From Pseudomonas juntendi (GTDB taxonomy: Bacteria > Pseudomonadota > Gammaproteobacteria > Pseudomonadales > Pseudomonadaceae), in NCBI RefSeq assembly GCF_009932375.1, contig NZ_BLJG01000144.1:1-33458 (forward strand): a stretch of 33,458 bases of DNA. The letters are read 5' to 3'. Under the pieces are notes generated by a model. The model saw nothing but the letters and a program-made list of their open reading frames with translations. It was not told where the DNA came from and searched no databases. Positions 16,934 to 25,382 of this stretch are shown here, in pieces; position 1 is the first letter of the stretch; each line of letters opens with the position of its first letter. A program made the translations under genes and the position numbers.

Positions 16934-17811
16934 CCGGCCCGCTGCTGCTGGCGCTGTGCCCGCTGTTGCTGGGCCTGGCCCTGCTGCTGTTGCGCCGCGG
17001 CCTGTACAAGCGGCACGAAGAGCGCATCCTGCAACGCCTCGGGCGCGCGTTCAGCATTGTGCGCAACGGTGCGGCACGGCGCAGTTGGCTCGACCCGCTG
17101 CTACAACGCGCCGGCTTGACGACTGTCGAGCTGCACCCCCAGCGCTGGCTGCTGGCCTGGCTGGGGCTGGCGCTGTTGGCGCTGGTCGCGCTTGGCTGGG
17201 TCGCTGCGCTGATGCTGCTGACCGGTCTGCCGGCCATTGCCTACCTGCTCATCAGCTGGCAGAGCCGCCGGCACATGCGGCACGTCGTCGAGCAACTGCC
17301 CGGCCTGCTGGACTACAGCGTGCGCAGCCTCAAGGCCGGGCGCACGCTCAATGATGCGGTACTGGGCGCTATCGACAGCAGCCGCGAGCCATTGCGCACT
17401 ACGCTGGCGAGGGTCCGGCGCAATGTGCAACTGGGCGTGCCGCTGGAGGACGCCATGACCGAACTGGCCGAGTTGCACCAGCAAGACGAATTGCGGCTGT
17501 TCGCCCTGGGCTTGCGCATCAACCAGCGCCATGGCGGCAACGCCAGCGAACTGATGGAGAACCTCATCAAGCTGATCCGCGAGCGCGAGCAAGGCGCCCG
17601 CCAGCTCAAGGCCATGACCGGCGAAACGCGCATCACGGCCATCATTCTCGGGGCGTTGCCACTGGCGATGGTCGGTTACTTCCTGCTGGCCAACCCCCAC
17701 TACCTGCTGGCCATGTGGCGTGACAGCAGCGGCCAACTGATGCTGTTGCTGGCCTTCGCCTTGCAGGTACTCGGCTGCCTGGTGTTGTGGCGCATGATGA
17801 GGAGCTTGTGA
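16930..17811 (+). CDS. tadB: Tad inner-membrane platform protein TadB
   Basis: This 293-residue inner-membrane protein starts at GTG 16930, overlapping the tadA stop (GTGA). It has an N-terminal helix (LLLALCPLLLGLALLLLRRG), two more helices at about residues 76-105, a GspF-type cytoplasmic domain at about 120-240 (YSVRSLKAGRTLNDAVLGA, LGVPLEDAMTELAELHQ, GGNASELMENLIKLIRER) and two C-terminal helices. With TadC it forms the platform that TadA acts on. Confidence 0.93.
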   Translation: MTGPLLLALCPLLLGLALLLLRRGLYKRHEERILQRLGRAFSIVRNGAARRSWLDPLLQRAGLTTVELHPQRWLLAWLGLALLALVALGWVAALMLLTGLPAIAYLLISWQSRRHMRHVVEQLPGLLDYSVRSLKAGRTLNDAVLGAIDSSREPLRTTLARVRRNVQLGVPLEDAMTELAELHQQDELRLFALGLRINQRHGGNASELMENLIKLIREREQGARQLKAMTGETRITAIILGALPLAMVGYFLLANPHYLLAMWRDSSGQLMLLLAFALQVLGCLVLWRMMRSL

Positions 17812-17813
17812 AC

Positions 17814-18701
17814 ATGGCCATGCTGATCTGCGCCCTGTGCCTGCTGATCGCCGCCGGCCTGTTTGCCCAGCAGGCCATTCGCCAATGGCGGGCCCGGGTG
17901 CTGGTGGCGCGAAGGCTACAGGGGCGCCTGGCCCGTGCCGAGCGCCTGGAGGGCTGGCTGCACTGGCTGGGCAGTAGCCCCTGGGGGCAGCGGCTGCAGA
18001 AGTTCGACGGTGAAAGCCAGGCCCTGCTCGAGCGCATCGGCTGGCGTCGCAGCCGCCAGCGCGCGCTGTTCGCCGCCTTGCAACTGGGCCTGCCACTGCT
18101 GGCGGTGGTACTGACCCTGCTGTTGCAGCAAGGCTTCAAAGGCGCTGCCGCCGCCCATTGGGTGGTCTGGCCATTGTGTGCCTTGGGCGCCGCTTACCTG
18201 CTGCCCAAGCGCCTGCTGGCCCTGGCTGCCGCCCGGCGCCAGCAGCGCATTGCCGCAGAGGTTGGCCTGATGATCCCCATGCTGCGAATCCTGTTCGAAA
18301 CCGGGCTGGCGGTCGAGCAGGCACTGCGCCTGCTGAGCCAGGAAGGGCGAACGCTGATTCCGAACATCAGCGAAGAACTGCGCCAGATACTGCAGCGGGT
18401 GGATTCGGGGCTGGGGCTGGGCCCGGAGCTGGACAAGGCCGCACAGGTACTGGCGGTGGACGAATTCACCGACACCTGCGTGATCCTGCGCCAGTTGCTG
18501 GCCCAAGGCAGCGGCGCAATGAAGTCGTTGCTGGCCCTGAAAGCCTTGCTCGATGACCGCCGCCTGACTCGCCTGCAAGAGCGGGTGTCGATGATGTCGG
18601 CAAAAATGTCGGCGGTAATGATGGTATTCCTGTTCCCGGCCCTGCTGATCGTGCTTGCCGGGCCAGGCTTCTCTGCATTGGCGCGGGCGTTGAGCCCCTG
18701 A
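17814..18701 (+). CDS. tadC: Tad inner-membrane platform protein TadC
   Basis: This protein of about 295 residues is the second GspF-type platform protein. ATG 17814 is chosen because GGAG (17801-17804) lies 9 bp upstream; the GTG at 17808 overlapping the tadB stop is possible. There are helices at about residues 1-22, 88-108, 112-130 and 270-292, with the cytoplasmic T2SF domain between about 145 and 260 (GLMIPMLRILFETGLAVEQAL, ILRQLLAQGSGAMKSLLALKA). It follows tadB almost without a gap, as in other Tad loci. Confidence 0.92.
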   Translation: MAMLICALCLLIAAGLFAQQAIRQWRARVLVARRLQGRLARAERLEGWLHWLGSSPWGQRLQKFDGESQALLERIGWRRSRQRALFAALQLGLPLLAVVLTLLLQQGFKGAAAAHWVVWPLCALGAAYLLPKRLLALAAARRQQRIAAEVGLMIPMLRILFETGLAVEQALRLLSQEGRTLIPNISEELRQILQRVDSGLGLGPELDKAAQVLAVDEFTDTCVILRQLLAQGSGAMKSLLALKALLDDRRLTRLQERVSMMSAKMSAVMMVFLFPALLIVLAGPGFSALARALSP

Positions 18702-18711
18702 GGAAAGCGGG

Positions 18712-19413
18712 ATGAAGACAGTCGTGTTGTGCGCATGCCTGGTGTTGCTGAGCGGCTGCGCCGGGCAACAGCCGCAAGACCTGCGCTCGTTGTTCACCGC
18801 CTCCGGTTGCAGCAAGCCGGACGCCGACCAGCAACTGGCCCTGAACCTGGCGGACGAAATGCTCAATGACGGCCGCCCGCATGCCAGCCTTGCGCACCTG
18901 CAGCAACTGCCGGACACCCTCGACCAGGTGCGCCTGCGCAAGGCCAAAGTGTCCCGGCTGCTTGGCCTTGGCGAGGCCGAACCCTTGTACCGCAGCCTGC
19001 TGGGCGGCTGCCTGGCTGCCGAAGGCGAGCATGGCCTGGGCCAACTGGCCGCGGCACGTGGCGACGACATCCAGGCCTTGCAGAACCTGCAGCGTGCTGT
19101 ACGCCTGGCGCCTACCGATGAACGCGTACGCAATGACCTGGGCGTGGTCCTGATGAACCTGGGGCGTTACGAGCAGGCTCGCTTCGAGTTGCTGACGGCC
19201 ATCGAGCTGAAAGACGACAACCCCCTGCCTGCGATCAACCTGGTGACCTTGGCGCTGCTCCAGGACAACTGGCAGCAGGCGACCGACCTGGTCGGCCGCT
19301 TGCAGCTTGAGCCCCGGCAGTTTGCCGCGGCCAAGGCGCGGGCCGGGCAGATCAAGGCCGGTGGCCGAGGCCCGGTCGCCTCGGCCCAGGCATCGCAGCC
19401 GATGGTCAATTGA
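18712..19413 (+). CDS. tadD: TadD-type TPR lipoprotein
   Basis: This 233-residue protein has a lipoprotein signal peptide ending in LLSGC (lipid Cys at residue 16), so it is probably held in the outer membrane. TPR-like helices lie at about residues 35-210 (ADEMLNDGRPHASLAHL, ALQNLQRAVRLAPTDERVR, LGVVLMNLGRYEQARFELL). TadD proteins are pilotin-like factors needed for Tad pilus formation. Its ATG is 10 bp after the tadC stop, with GAGGAAAG upstream. Confidence 0.9.
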   Translation: MKTVVLCACLVLLSGCAGQQPQDLRSLFTASGCSKPDADQQLALNLADEMLNDGRPHASLAHLQQLPDTLDQVRLRKAKVSRLLGLGEAEPLYRSLLGGCLAAEGEHGLGQLAAARGDDIQALQNLQRAVRLAPTDERVRNDLGVVLMNLGRYEQARFELLTAIELKDDNPLPAINLVTLALLQDNWQQATDLVGRLQLEPRQFAAAKARAGQIKAGGRGPVASAQASQPMVN

Positions 19414-19428
19414 AACTGGGAGGTGAAC

Positions 19429-19692
19429 ATGATCAGGTACATGATGGTGCTGGCCTGCTGCATGGGTAGCGCGGCGCTGCACGCCGAGCAATACCCGCGC
19501 CCGAGCCCTCAGGATGAAACGGCCACCGAGCGGCTGCTGCGTGTGCAGTCCAGCGGCGCACAGGCCTCGCGCCACCTGCAGGTACAAACGGCGCGGGAAC
19601 GCGACCAGTCCATGCAGCGCTGGCTGGATACCTACAAGTACGAGATCCCCGACTTCTACCGCTGGACCAAGATGACCGAGCGCAACAATTAG
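19429..19692 (+). CDS. DUF3613 small secreted protein
   Basis: This is an 87-residue protein with a signal peptide (MIRYMMVLACCMGSAALHAE). A short mature part is rich in Gln and Arg and ends in DTYKYEIPDFYRWTKMTERN. ATG 19429 is chosen because GGAGG lies just before it; an in-frame GTG at 19423 abuts the ribosome site. It fits the DUF3613 family, a frequent companion of Tad loci in Pseudomonas and Burkholderia. Its role is unknown; position as the last gene of the operon suggests a periplasmic accessory. Confidence 0.82.
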   Translation: MIRYMMVLACCMGSAALHAEQYPRPSPQDETATERLLRVQSSGAQASRHLQVQTARERDQSMQRWLDTYKYEIPDFYRWTKMTERNN

Positions 19693-19717
19693 CGGGGGCT
19701 TGCCGTGTCGTCAACGC

Positions 19718-20140
19718 TCAGCCCAGGCAGGCCAGTGAGACGGCAAAGCCTGCCAGCAGACAGGGCGCGAACGGCCTTTTTTGCCGCGGCTGTCGCGCAC
19801 CTCGGCGAACCAGTTGCCAGGCCACCAGCACCACCCCCGCAGCAATGAAAGTGACCAGCACGTGAGCAACGCTGCTGGCCAGCGCCAACGCACCGAGCAG
19901 CTTGACGTCACCGGCCCCGAACTGCCCCAGCGCGTAGCCCGGCAGCGTGAGCAGCAGCACGATGAACAACGCCAGCGCCGCATCACTGCCCTGGGCACCG
20001 AGCCAACTGCGCCCTGTGGCCAGCAACCAGGCCAGCGCAAGGGTTGCGGCACCCAGCGTCAGTACATTGGCTATCTGCCGTTCGCGGGCATCCTGCCCGG
20101 CGCACAGCGCTAGCCACACCAGCAATGCAAGGCTGTGCAT
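19718..20140 (-). CDS. tadV: Type IV prepilin peptidase (TadV/CpaA type)
   Basis: This 140-residue membrane aspartic peptidase is predicted to cleave the Flp and TadE-like prepilins. The two catalytic aspartates are D17 (AGQDARERQIANV) and D78 (FGAGDVKLL). It has about four to five hydrophobic segments and no N-terminal methylase domain, as usual for the Tad branch. The start is ATG 20140; a TTG at 20146 with AGGG upstream is an alternative. It lies opposite to its neighbours, converging with the DUF3613 gene (25-bp gap) and divergent from tadE. Confidence 0.9.
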   Translation of the reverse strand: MHSLALLVWLALCAGQDARERQIANVLTLGAATLALAWLLATGRSWLGAQGSDAALALFIVLLLTLPGYALGQFGAGDVKLLGALALASSVAHVLVTFIAAGVVLVAWQLVRRGARQPRQKRPFAPCLLAGFAVSLACLG

Positions 20141-20154
20141 GGGCAATTGGCCAT
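20141..20154 (+). promoter_or_regulatory. Shared 14-bp motif, tadV-tadE gap
   Basis: The 14 bases gggcaattggccat occur here and, inverted, at 25307-25320 ahead of the tadG-like gene. Here the motif touches the tadV start and lies 62 bp before tadE. A tatgct at 20175-20180 could be a -10 for tadE. The motif is a candidate site for a regulator of the right-hand Tad genes. Confidence 0.4.
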
Positions 20155-20215
20155 CCCTGTTCGTCGATCGGTTCTATGCTGTTGTTCAGGACACATGGTC
20201 AGGGTAGACGCAATC

Positions 20216-20659
20216 ATGAAAGCAGGCCCGGCAAAACGGCAGCACGGTGCGGCAGCCATCGAGTTCGCGGCGGTGTTCATGATCTTCTTCGCCGTGTTCT
20301 ACGGCCTTGTCAGCTACTCCCTGCCCATGCTCATGCTGCAATCGTTCAACCAGGCCAGCGCCGAGGCGGTGCGCCGCTGCGTGGCGCTGGACCCGGGCAG
20401 CCCCAGCTACACCAACGATGTGCAGAACCTGGCCCGCCAGGTCATCAGCCAGCAGTTGCAGTGGCTGCCTGCTGCCTTCGACTTCCAGCCGGCCAGCGAC
20501 GCACAGGTCACCTTGGGCACCGACAAGCTGCTGACGGTAGCCATCGATTATCCCAAGGCAAAACTCACCCATGTGCTGCCCATGCTGGTGCTGCCGTTGA
20601 TTGGCGAGGTACCGCGCCTACCCGACCGGCTGCGTGCCGAAGCGAGCCTGCAACTGTGA
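20216..20659 (+). CDS. TadE-like pseudopilin
   Basis: This protein of about 147 residues starts at ATG 20216 with AGGG 11 bp upstream; in-frame codons further up would only add a leader without sense. KRQHG followed by AAAIEFAAVF is a prepilin-type cleavage site (after G11, Glu at +5), and a hydrophobic helix runs over about residues 17-38. The remainder is a periplasmic domain (QSFNQASAEAVRRCVALDP). It fits the TadE/TadF-like minor pilins. Its stop overlaps the GTG of the sensor kinase, so the pseudopilin and the kinase are translationally coupled, which is uncommon. Confidence 0.85.
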   Translation: MKAGPAKRQHGAAAIEFAAVFMIFFAVFYGLVSYSLPMLMLQSFNQASAEAVRRCVALDPGSPSYTNDVQNLARQVISQQLQWLPAAFDFQPASDAQVTLGTDKLLTVAIDYPKAKLTHVLPMLVLPLIGEVPRLPDRLRAEASLQL

Positions 20660-23301
20660 ACGGCCTGTTCGAGCGCTGGCTCGGCGGCCAGGCCCCGCTG
20701 CCGGCAGAACAGCACTCTCCAGCCACCGGGTTGCAATTGTGGCTGGATGATCAAGGCCACGTGCTGCGCCTGGCCGGGCCGCTGCGCACGCTGTTGCCGG
20801 CAAGCCCGCACCACGCCGCGCGGGTGCATGACTACCTGCAACGGCATAGCTGGCTGGTACTCGAAGGCGCCCCGGCGGACTGGCAGGGGCAGCCGCTGGA
20901 CCTGGACTTCGTGACCGTGCACGGCACTGCCCTGCATACGCGCGGCTGGCTCCTGCGCCAGGCTGACGGGTGGCTGCTGCAGGTGTTCGATATCGGCGAC
21001 CTGCTGGGTGAGCGCGAAAAACACGCCCATGACCTGGCGCAGCACCACCTGGCCTTGGCGCTTGGCCGGGCCATGCGTGACTGCGACGAACAGCACCTGC
21101 TGCCGACCACAACCGCTCAACTGCAACACTTGGCCGAGCACTGGCAGGCGGGAGCCCTGCGCCTGCTGCTGCCAGGTGACAGCGGCTGGTACAGCTACGC
21201 CAGCAGCGATGCCGTTTGGCCCTGGGCAGACGACGAGCGCCTGCGTGCCTGGCTGCATACGTTGCCAGCCGCCGCTCGGCAGCTGACGGCCGAGCACCCG
21301 CTGCTGCACTCGTCGGCTGCCGGCCTGCCGCTGGTCGCCCTGCCCTACCAGCACGGCCACTGTGTTCAGGCCTGGTTACTGTGTGCCGGGGCACCAAGGC
21401 CACCCACACCCCAAGCGCAGGCTACCCTGCTGCCCGCGCTGGTCGAACCGCTGCTCAGCCGCCTGCGCCAGCAGCAGCTGCAGCAGCGCGCCTGCCACCT
21501 GGATGAACTGCAGCAGCAACTGGGCGCTGGCTGGTGGTCATGGCCCTTGCAGGGGCCACTGGCATTCGACCCGGCCCTGGCATCACGCCTGGGCCTGCCG
21601 CGCGATGCCAGCTGCGAACAATGGTTCGGCCGTTTGCACCCGGCCGACCGCGAAGCTGCACGCATGGCGCTGGCGCAACTGCGCGACGGCATCGCGTTGA
21701 ACCTGAACCTGCGCCTGTTGCCCGCCGACGACCTGGCGGGCCCACGCTGGCTGCAGTGGGTCGGCCAGTTGCGCGGGCGCCAGGTTCAGGGCTTCGTGCT
21801 CGATATCAGCGCCTTGAAAGCCCAGGAGCTACAGGCCGGGGCGGCCCGCGCACGGCTGGAAAACCTGATCGCCAGCTCGCCAGCGGTGATCTACATCCAG
21901 CGCTACGCCGACGGGGCGCTGCACAGTGACTTTTTCAGCGCCAGCCTGACCCCGCTACTGGGCTGGCCCAAAGACGGCGAATTGGCCCAGCAACCCGGCC
22001 AGGCGGTGCACCCGGACGACCGCACGCTATGGCTGGAACGTACGCGCACGCTACTGCGCGACGGCCAGGTTCGCAGCCGCTACCGCTTGCGTGATGAGCG
22101 CGGCGGCTATCACTGGATACTGGACGAGGCCCGCCTGCTACGTGACGACCTGGGGCAACCGGTCGAGGTCGTGGGCCTGTGGCTGGATGTCAGCGAGGCC
22201 ACCGAGGCTGCCGAACGCGTGCGCCAGAGCGAAGAGCGCTACCGGGCGCTGGTGGAAGACTCGCCCGCGCTGATCTGCCGGTACACGCCTGCGCTGCAAT
22301 TGCTGTTCGGCAATCGGCCGCTGGCCGAGCTGCTGGAGTGCCCGCCACAGCAACTCGGCGAAATGAACCTGGGCCAGTGGATGAGCGATAGCCAACGCAC
22401 GGCGTTCGTGCAGCGCCTCGCCACGCTGAGCCCGCAGCAGCCGTTGAGCAGTGCCGAGGTCTGCCTGCAATTACCGGGGCGCCGCAACGCCTGGTGGGTG
22501 TGGGCCGAGCGTGGCCTGTTCGATGAGCACGGGCAACTGGTGGAGATCCAGGCAGTTGCCCGCGACAACACGGCAGTGCGCCATAGCCAGCAGCAACTGC
22601 TGCAGGCAGCCAAGATGGCCACCTTGGGCGAACTGGCAACGGGGCTGGTGCATGAAATCAACCAGCCGTTGACCACCATGCGCCTGGCGGTGGTCAACGG
22701 GCTGAAACGCCTGGAAAGCGGTGCCGCCGATGTTCCGTACCTCACAGGCAAGCTGCAGCGCATCGACAACCAGCTGGAGCGCGCCATTCGCCTGGTCGAG
22801 CATCTGCGCACCCATGGGCGGCGGTCCGAGGTGGAACAGCAGGTGTTCGCCGCCTGGGTGGCGGTGCTCGGTGCGCAGGCGCTGCTGGCCGAGGGTTTGT
22901 GCGGCAAAGGCGTAACGCTGGCCATCGAGGCACCCGAGCGGTGCCCGCACGTGCTTGGCCATCAGGACCAGCTTGAGCAGGTGCTGATCAACCTGGTAGT
23001 CAATGCGCGGGACGCTTTGCTGGAACGGCGCGTTGCCCACCCACACATCCGCGTAGGCCAGCGCATCGAGCACGGGCAGTTGTGCCTACTGGTGGAAGAT
23101 AACGCCGGCGGTATCGACCCGCGCCTGCTCGAGCGCATTTTCGAGCCGTTCTTCACCACCAAGCCAGCAGGGGTCGGCACTGGGCTCGGTTTGTCGGTGA
23201 GCCACGGCATCGTCGATGCCATGGGCGGCAGGCTGGCGGTGCACAACCGCAACGAAGGCGCCTGCTTCGAAGTGTGGTTGCCGATCTACAAGGCCAACTG
23301 A
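20656..23301 (+). CDS. Soluble PAS-domain sensor histidine kinase
   Basis: This protein of about 881 residues starts at GTG 20656, overlapping the tadE-like stop (GTGA). No membrane helix is visible, so it should be cytoplasmic. Residues 1-270 are poorly recognisable and Gln/Leu-rich. PAS-like units lie at about 280-390, 397-515 and 525-640 (LENLIASSPAVIYIQ, ERYRALVEDSPALICRY). The phosphoacceptor is H666 (ELATGLVHEINQPLTTM). The ATP-binding domain has the N box at N783 (NLVVNARDAL), then DNAGGID, FEPFFTTKPAG and GTGLGLS. It has no receiver or output domain of its own. The receiver protein at 11388 is the obvious partner candidate. Confidence 0.92.
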   Translation: MNGLFERWLGGQAPLPAEQHSPATGLQLWLDDQGHVLRLAGPLRTLLPASPHHAARVHDYLQRHSWLVLEGAPADWQGQPLDLDFVTVHGTALHTRGWLLRQADGWLLQVFDIGDLLGEREKHAHDLAQHHLALALGRAMRDCDEQHLLPTTTAQLQHLAEHWQAGALRLLLPGDSGWYSYASSDAVWPWADDERLRAWLHTLPAAARQLTAEHPLLHSSAAGLPLVALPYQHGHCVQAWLLCAGAPRPPTPQAQATLLPALVEPLLSRLRQQQLQQRACHLDELQQQLGAGWWSWPLQGPLAFDPALASRLGLPRDASCEQWFGRLHPADREAARMALAQLRDGIALNLNLRLLPADDLAGPRWLQWVGQLRGRQVQGFVLDISALKAQELQAGAARARLENLIASSPAVIYIQRYADGALHSDFFSASLTPLLGWPKDGELAQQPGQAVHPDDRTLWLERTRTLLRDGQVRSRYRLRDERGGYHWILDEARLLRDDLGQPVEVVGLWLDVSEATEAAERVRQSEERYRALVEDSPALICRYTPALQLLFGNRPLAELLECPPQQLGEMNLGQWMSDSQRTAFVQRLATLSPQQPLSSAEVCLQLPGRRNAWWVWAERGLFDEHGQLVEIQAVARDNTAVRHSQQQLLQAAKMATLGELATGLVHEINQPLTTMRLAVVNGLKRLESGAADVPYLTGKLQRIDNQLERAIRLVEHLRTHGRRSEVEQQVFAAWVAVLGAQALLAEGLCGKGVTLAIEAPERCPHVLGHQDQLEQVLINLVVNARDALLERRVAHPHIRVGQRIEHGQLCLLVEDNAGGIDPRLLERIFEPFFTTKPAGVGTGLGLSVSHGIVDAMGGRLAVHNRNEGACFEVWLPIYKAN

Positions 23302-25241
23302 GCGCGGTTGGCACAGGTGAGGTTGGCGCCGACCTCGGCGTTGACCAGGTCGATGCCCAGGGCCTTGAGCAGCACGTTGAGCAAGGGGTCGAGCAGCGGG
23401 CTGAGCAGGTTCCTGATCAAGGGCTCGACGATACCTTTGACCGTGCCGAGCACGTTGCCAACCAGCACCAGCACATCGCCGAGGCCGCTGTTCACGGTGG
23501 GTTTGTAGGCTTCCAGCTGTATGCCCTGCAAGGTCTCGGCCAGGCTGCCGACGACCGTGCTGTTGGCGGTTTGCATGCTCTGGTACGCAGGGCTGAGGCC
23601 GATGTTGGGCGGCACGCTGTCGGGCGCCTGGAACACCAGTGGGCGGTCGAGGGCCCCGCTGCCCAAGACCTTGCTGTTGACGCGCACGCCCAGCCCGCCT
23701 CCAGTGAAGGGCATGCGGGCGTCACAGATGGCGGGCAGTATCAGCAACCGGGTACACCGCTTGGTACCGATGTCCACCAATGGCAATGCTTTGACCACCG
23801 TGGTGCCGCTCATGAAGAACGCATTGCTGGACTCGAAACGCCCCACCGCAACCTTGGCCGCCGAGCTTTGCGCCTGCGTGACAAGGCGCTTGGGTGAACA
23901 ACTGAAGGTGCCTGGCGCTTGCGGGTCGAGGCGCGTGGTCGCTTCCGCCACCTCAAGGCCGATATCCAGCGACAGCTTGTCCGGGACCAGGATGATATCG
24001 GTGACAGTGCACGGCACGCCGACCAGGCACAATACCGATTGCAAGGTACTGGCGAGGTTCAGGCTCAGCAGGTTGTTGAGCACATTGGTGATCGGCCCGA
24101 CCAGGTCGAGTACCGCGTTGAGCAAGCCGAACACCGAGTCGAGCAGCGGCAGGTCGAGCGAAATCATCGCCCGCACCTGCGCGGTATGTACCCGCAATTC
24201 ATCGGTGCGCGGGTCACCCACCGCAGAAATCTGCTGCGGCTCGATCACTTTCAGGCGGACCCGGCCATTGACCAGCCCCAGCACGCTGACCGGCAAGTCC
24301 ACCGTTGCCGCACTTTCACTGACCGCCAGCTGGATAACGCCCTGCACCAGTTGCAGCAACTGGATACTGGCATCCAGCCCGGCCTGCGTGGTGCCGTTCT
24401 GGATGTCGAGCAAATCGCCCAGCTGCAGCAAGGTGCTGTTGCTGGCACCCAGTGCCAGCTTGCCCAGGTTGGTCACCACGTTGGCGGCCGCGCCGCTCTG
24501 CTGCAGTACTTTCACCGCCGCCTGCAGCAGTTGCGTAGCGGTAGCATCGGCGCTGAGCAGTTGCCGGTAGTCACCGGCCTTGAGGTTGAGGTCGATGGCC
24601 AGTTGGTCCAGGTAGCGCAGCACGTTGAGCTGGGTGCTGGCAATGCCTTGCCAACCGGCCACATCAAGCTGCACGTTACCGCCCAAGGCACCAAGCAGGG
24701 CATTGAGCAACACCGACTGTCGCGAATCGACGGTGGCCAGGGTGGTTCGGATACTCAGCATGGCCTGCGGTGGAACAGGCGACGATGCCACCGCATGGGC
24801 GTGCAAGCTGGTGGTCAGCGGCACCCCTGTGCCCTGTGCCAGGCTATACACCCCCGCCGCGACGCTGGTGGGGACCGTGTTGCTCACATCCACCCGGATC
24901 GCCTCGGTGCGGTTGTTGTCCGTGGTGAAGGTGCGCAGGCTGTTGGCGCCGGTCTGCAAGTAGCCGCAGCTGGCCGCCAGCGGGTTGCCGGGCGCATGGC
25001 CGTTGCGGGTGGCCGCCGCCCGGGCAACCACCGTGGCCTGCGGCCCGCTGCCGGTGCAAACGGCATACTGGCCGGCCGCCTCCAGCGCGGCCATGTCGGC
25101 AATGCGTTGCAGCTTGCGCTGCTCCAGGTACAACCGGCCGCTGTCGATCACCAGCAGCATGAACAACAGCGCCAGGCCCAGGGTAACCACGGCCATGAGG
25201 CCGATTGCGCCACGCTGGCGGGCAGCGAATGAGGGAAGCAC
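23286..25241 (-). CDS. tadG: TadG-like Flp pilus-assembly protein
   Basis: This protein of about 651 residues starts, most likely, at GTG 25241, with AAAGGAG 5 bp upstream; longer forms from 25262 or 25289 are possible. The N-terminus (QRGAIGLMAVVTLGLALLFM and the following VIDSGRLYLEQRKLQRIADM) is the TadE/G-like anchor, resembling a class III prepilin-like segment. A long periplasmic part follows, with many Leu-Leu-Asp repeats and several Cys (CTVTDIIL, CTRLLILPAICDARM). It converges with the kinase gene and the 3' ends overlap by 16 bp. It lies in the same island but in its own transcript. Confidence 0.85.
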   Translation of the reverse strand: MLPSFAARQRGAIGLMAVVTLGLALLFMLLVIDSGRLYLEQRKLQRIADMAALEAAGQYAVCTGSGPQATVVARAAATRNGHAPGNPLAASCGYLQTGANSLRTFTTDNNRTEAIRVDVSNTVPTSVAAGVYSLAQGTGVPLTTSLHAHAVASSPVPPQAMLSIRTTLATVDSRQSVLLNALLGALGGNVQLDVAGWQGIASTQLNVLRYLDQLAIDLNLKAGDYRQLLSADATATQLLQAAVKVLQQSGAAANVVTNLGKLALGASNSTLLQLGDLLDIQNGTTQAGLDASIQLLQLVQGVIQLAVSESAATVDLPVSVLGLVNGRVRLKVIEPQQISAVGDPRTDELRVHTAQVRAMISLDLPLLDSVFGLLNAVLDLVGPITNVLNNLLSLNLASTLQSVLCLVGVPCTVTDIILVPDKLSLDIGLEVAEATTRLDPQAPGTFSCSPKRLVTQAQSSAAKVAVGRFESSNAFFMSGTTVVKALPLVDIGTKRCTRLLILPAICDARMPFTGGGLGVRVNSKVLGSGALDRPLVFQAPDSVPPNIGLSPAYQSMQTANSTVVGSLAETLQGIQLEAYKPTVNSGLGDVLVLVGNVLGTVKGIVEPLIRNLLSPLLDPLLNVLLKALGIDLVNAEVGANLTCANRAQLAL

Positions 25242-25306
25242 GGGCACTCCTTTGCCGGCCATTGGCCATGCGTCGCGGCTGCGATGCAAGGAGTGTAGAT
25301 GCGCTA

Positions 25307-25320
25307 ATGGCCAATTGCCC
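25307..25320 (-). promoter_or_regulatory. Shared 14-bp motif upstream of tadG
   Basis: The minus strand reads gggcaattggccat, identical to 20141-20154. It lies about 65 bp before the tadG-like GTG. The 9-base core attggccat is present again at 25261-25269, forming an inverted pair with this copy. It is a candidate operator or activator site. Confidence 0.4.
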
Positions 25321-25382
25321 TACTTGAACGAACCGGGTGCGGGCCGGTCAATTTCTGCAGTCCACCTTTGCAGGCTTCTGGC

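Noticed and set aside
20044..20655. 204-codon N-terminal extension of the PAS kinase
   Set aside because: It would cover tadE in another frame and tadV on the other strand; the GTG at 20656 overlapping the tadE stop is the natural start.
23919..25232. 437-codon plus-strand frame over tadG
   Set aside because: tadG has the TadE/G-like N-terminus and a good ribosome site; the plus frame has no recognisable domain.
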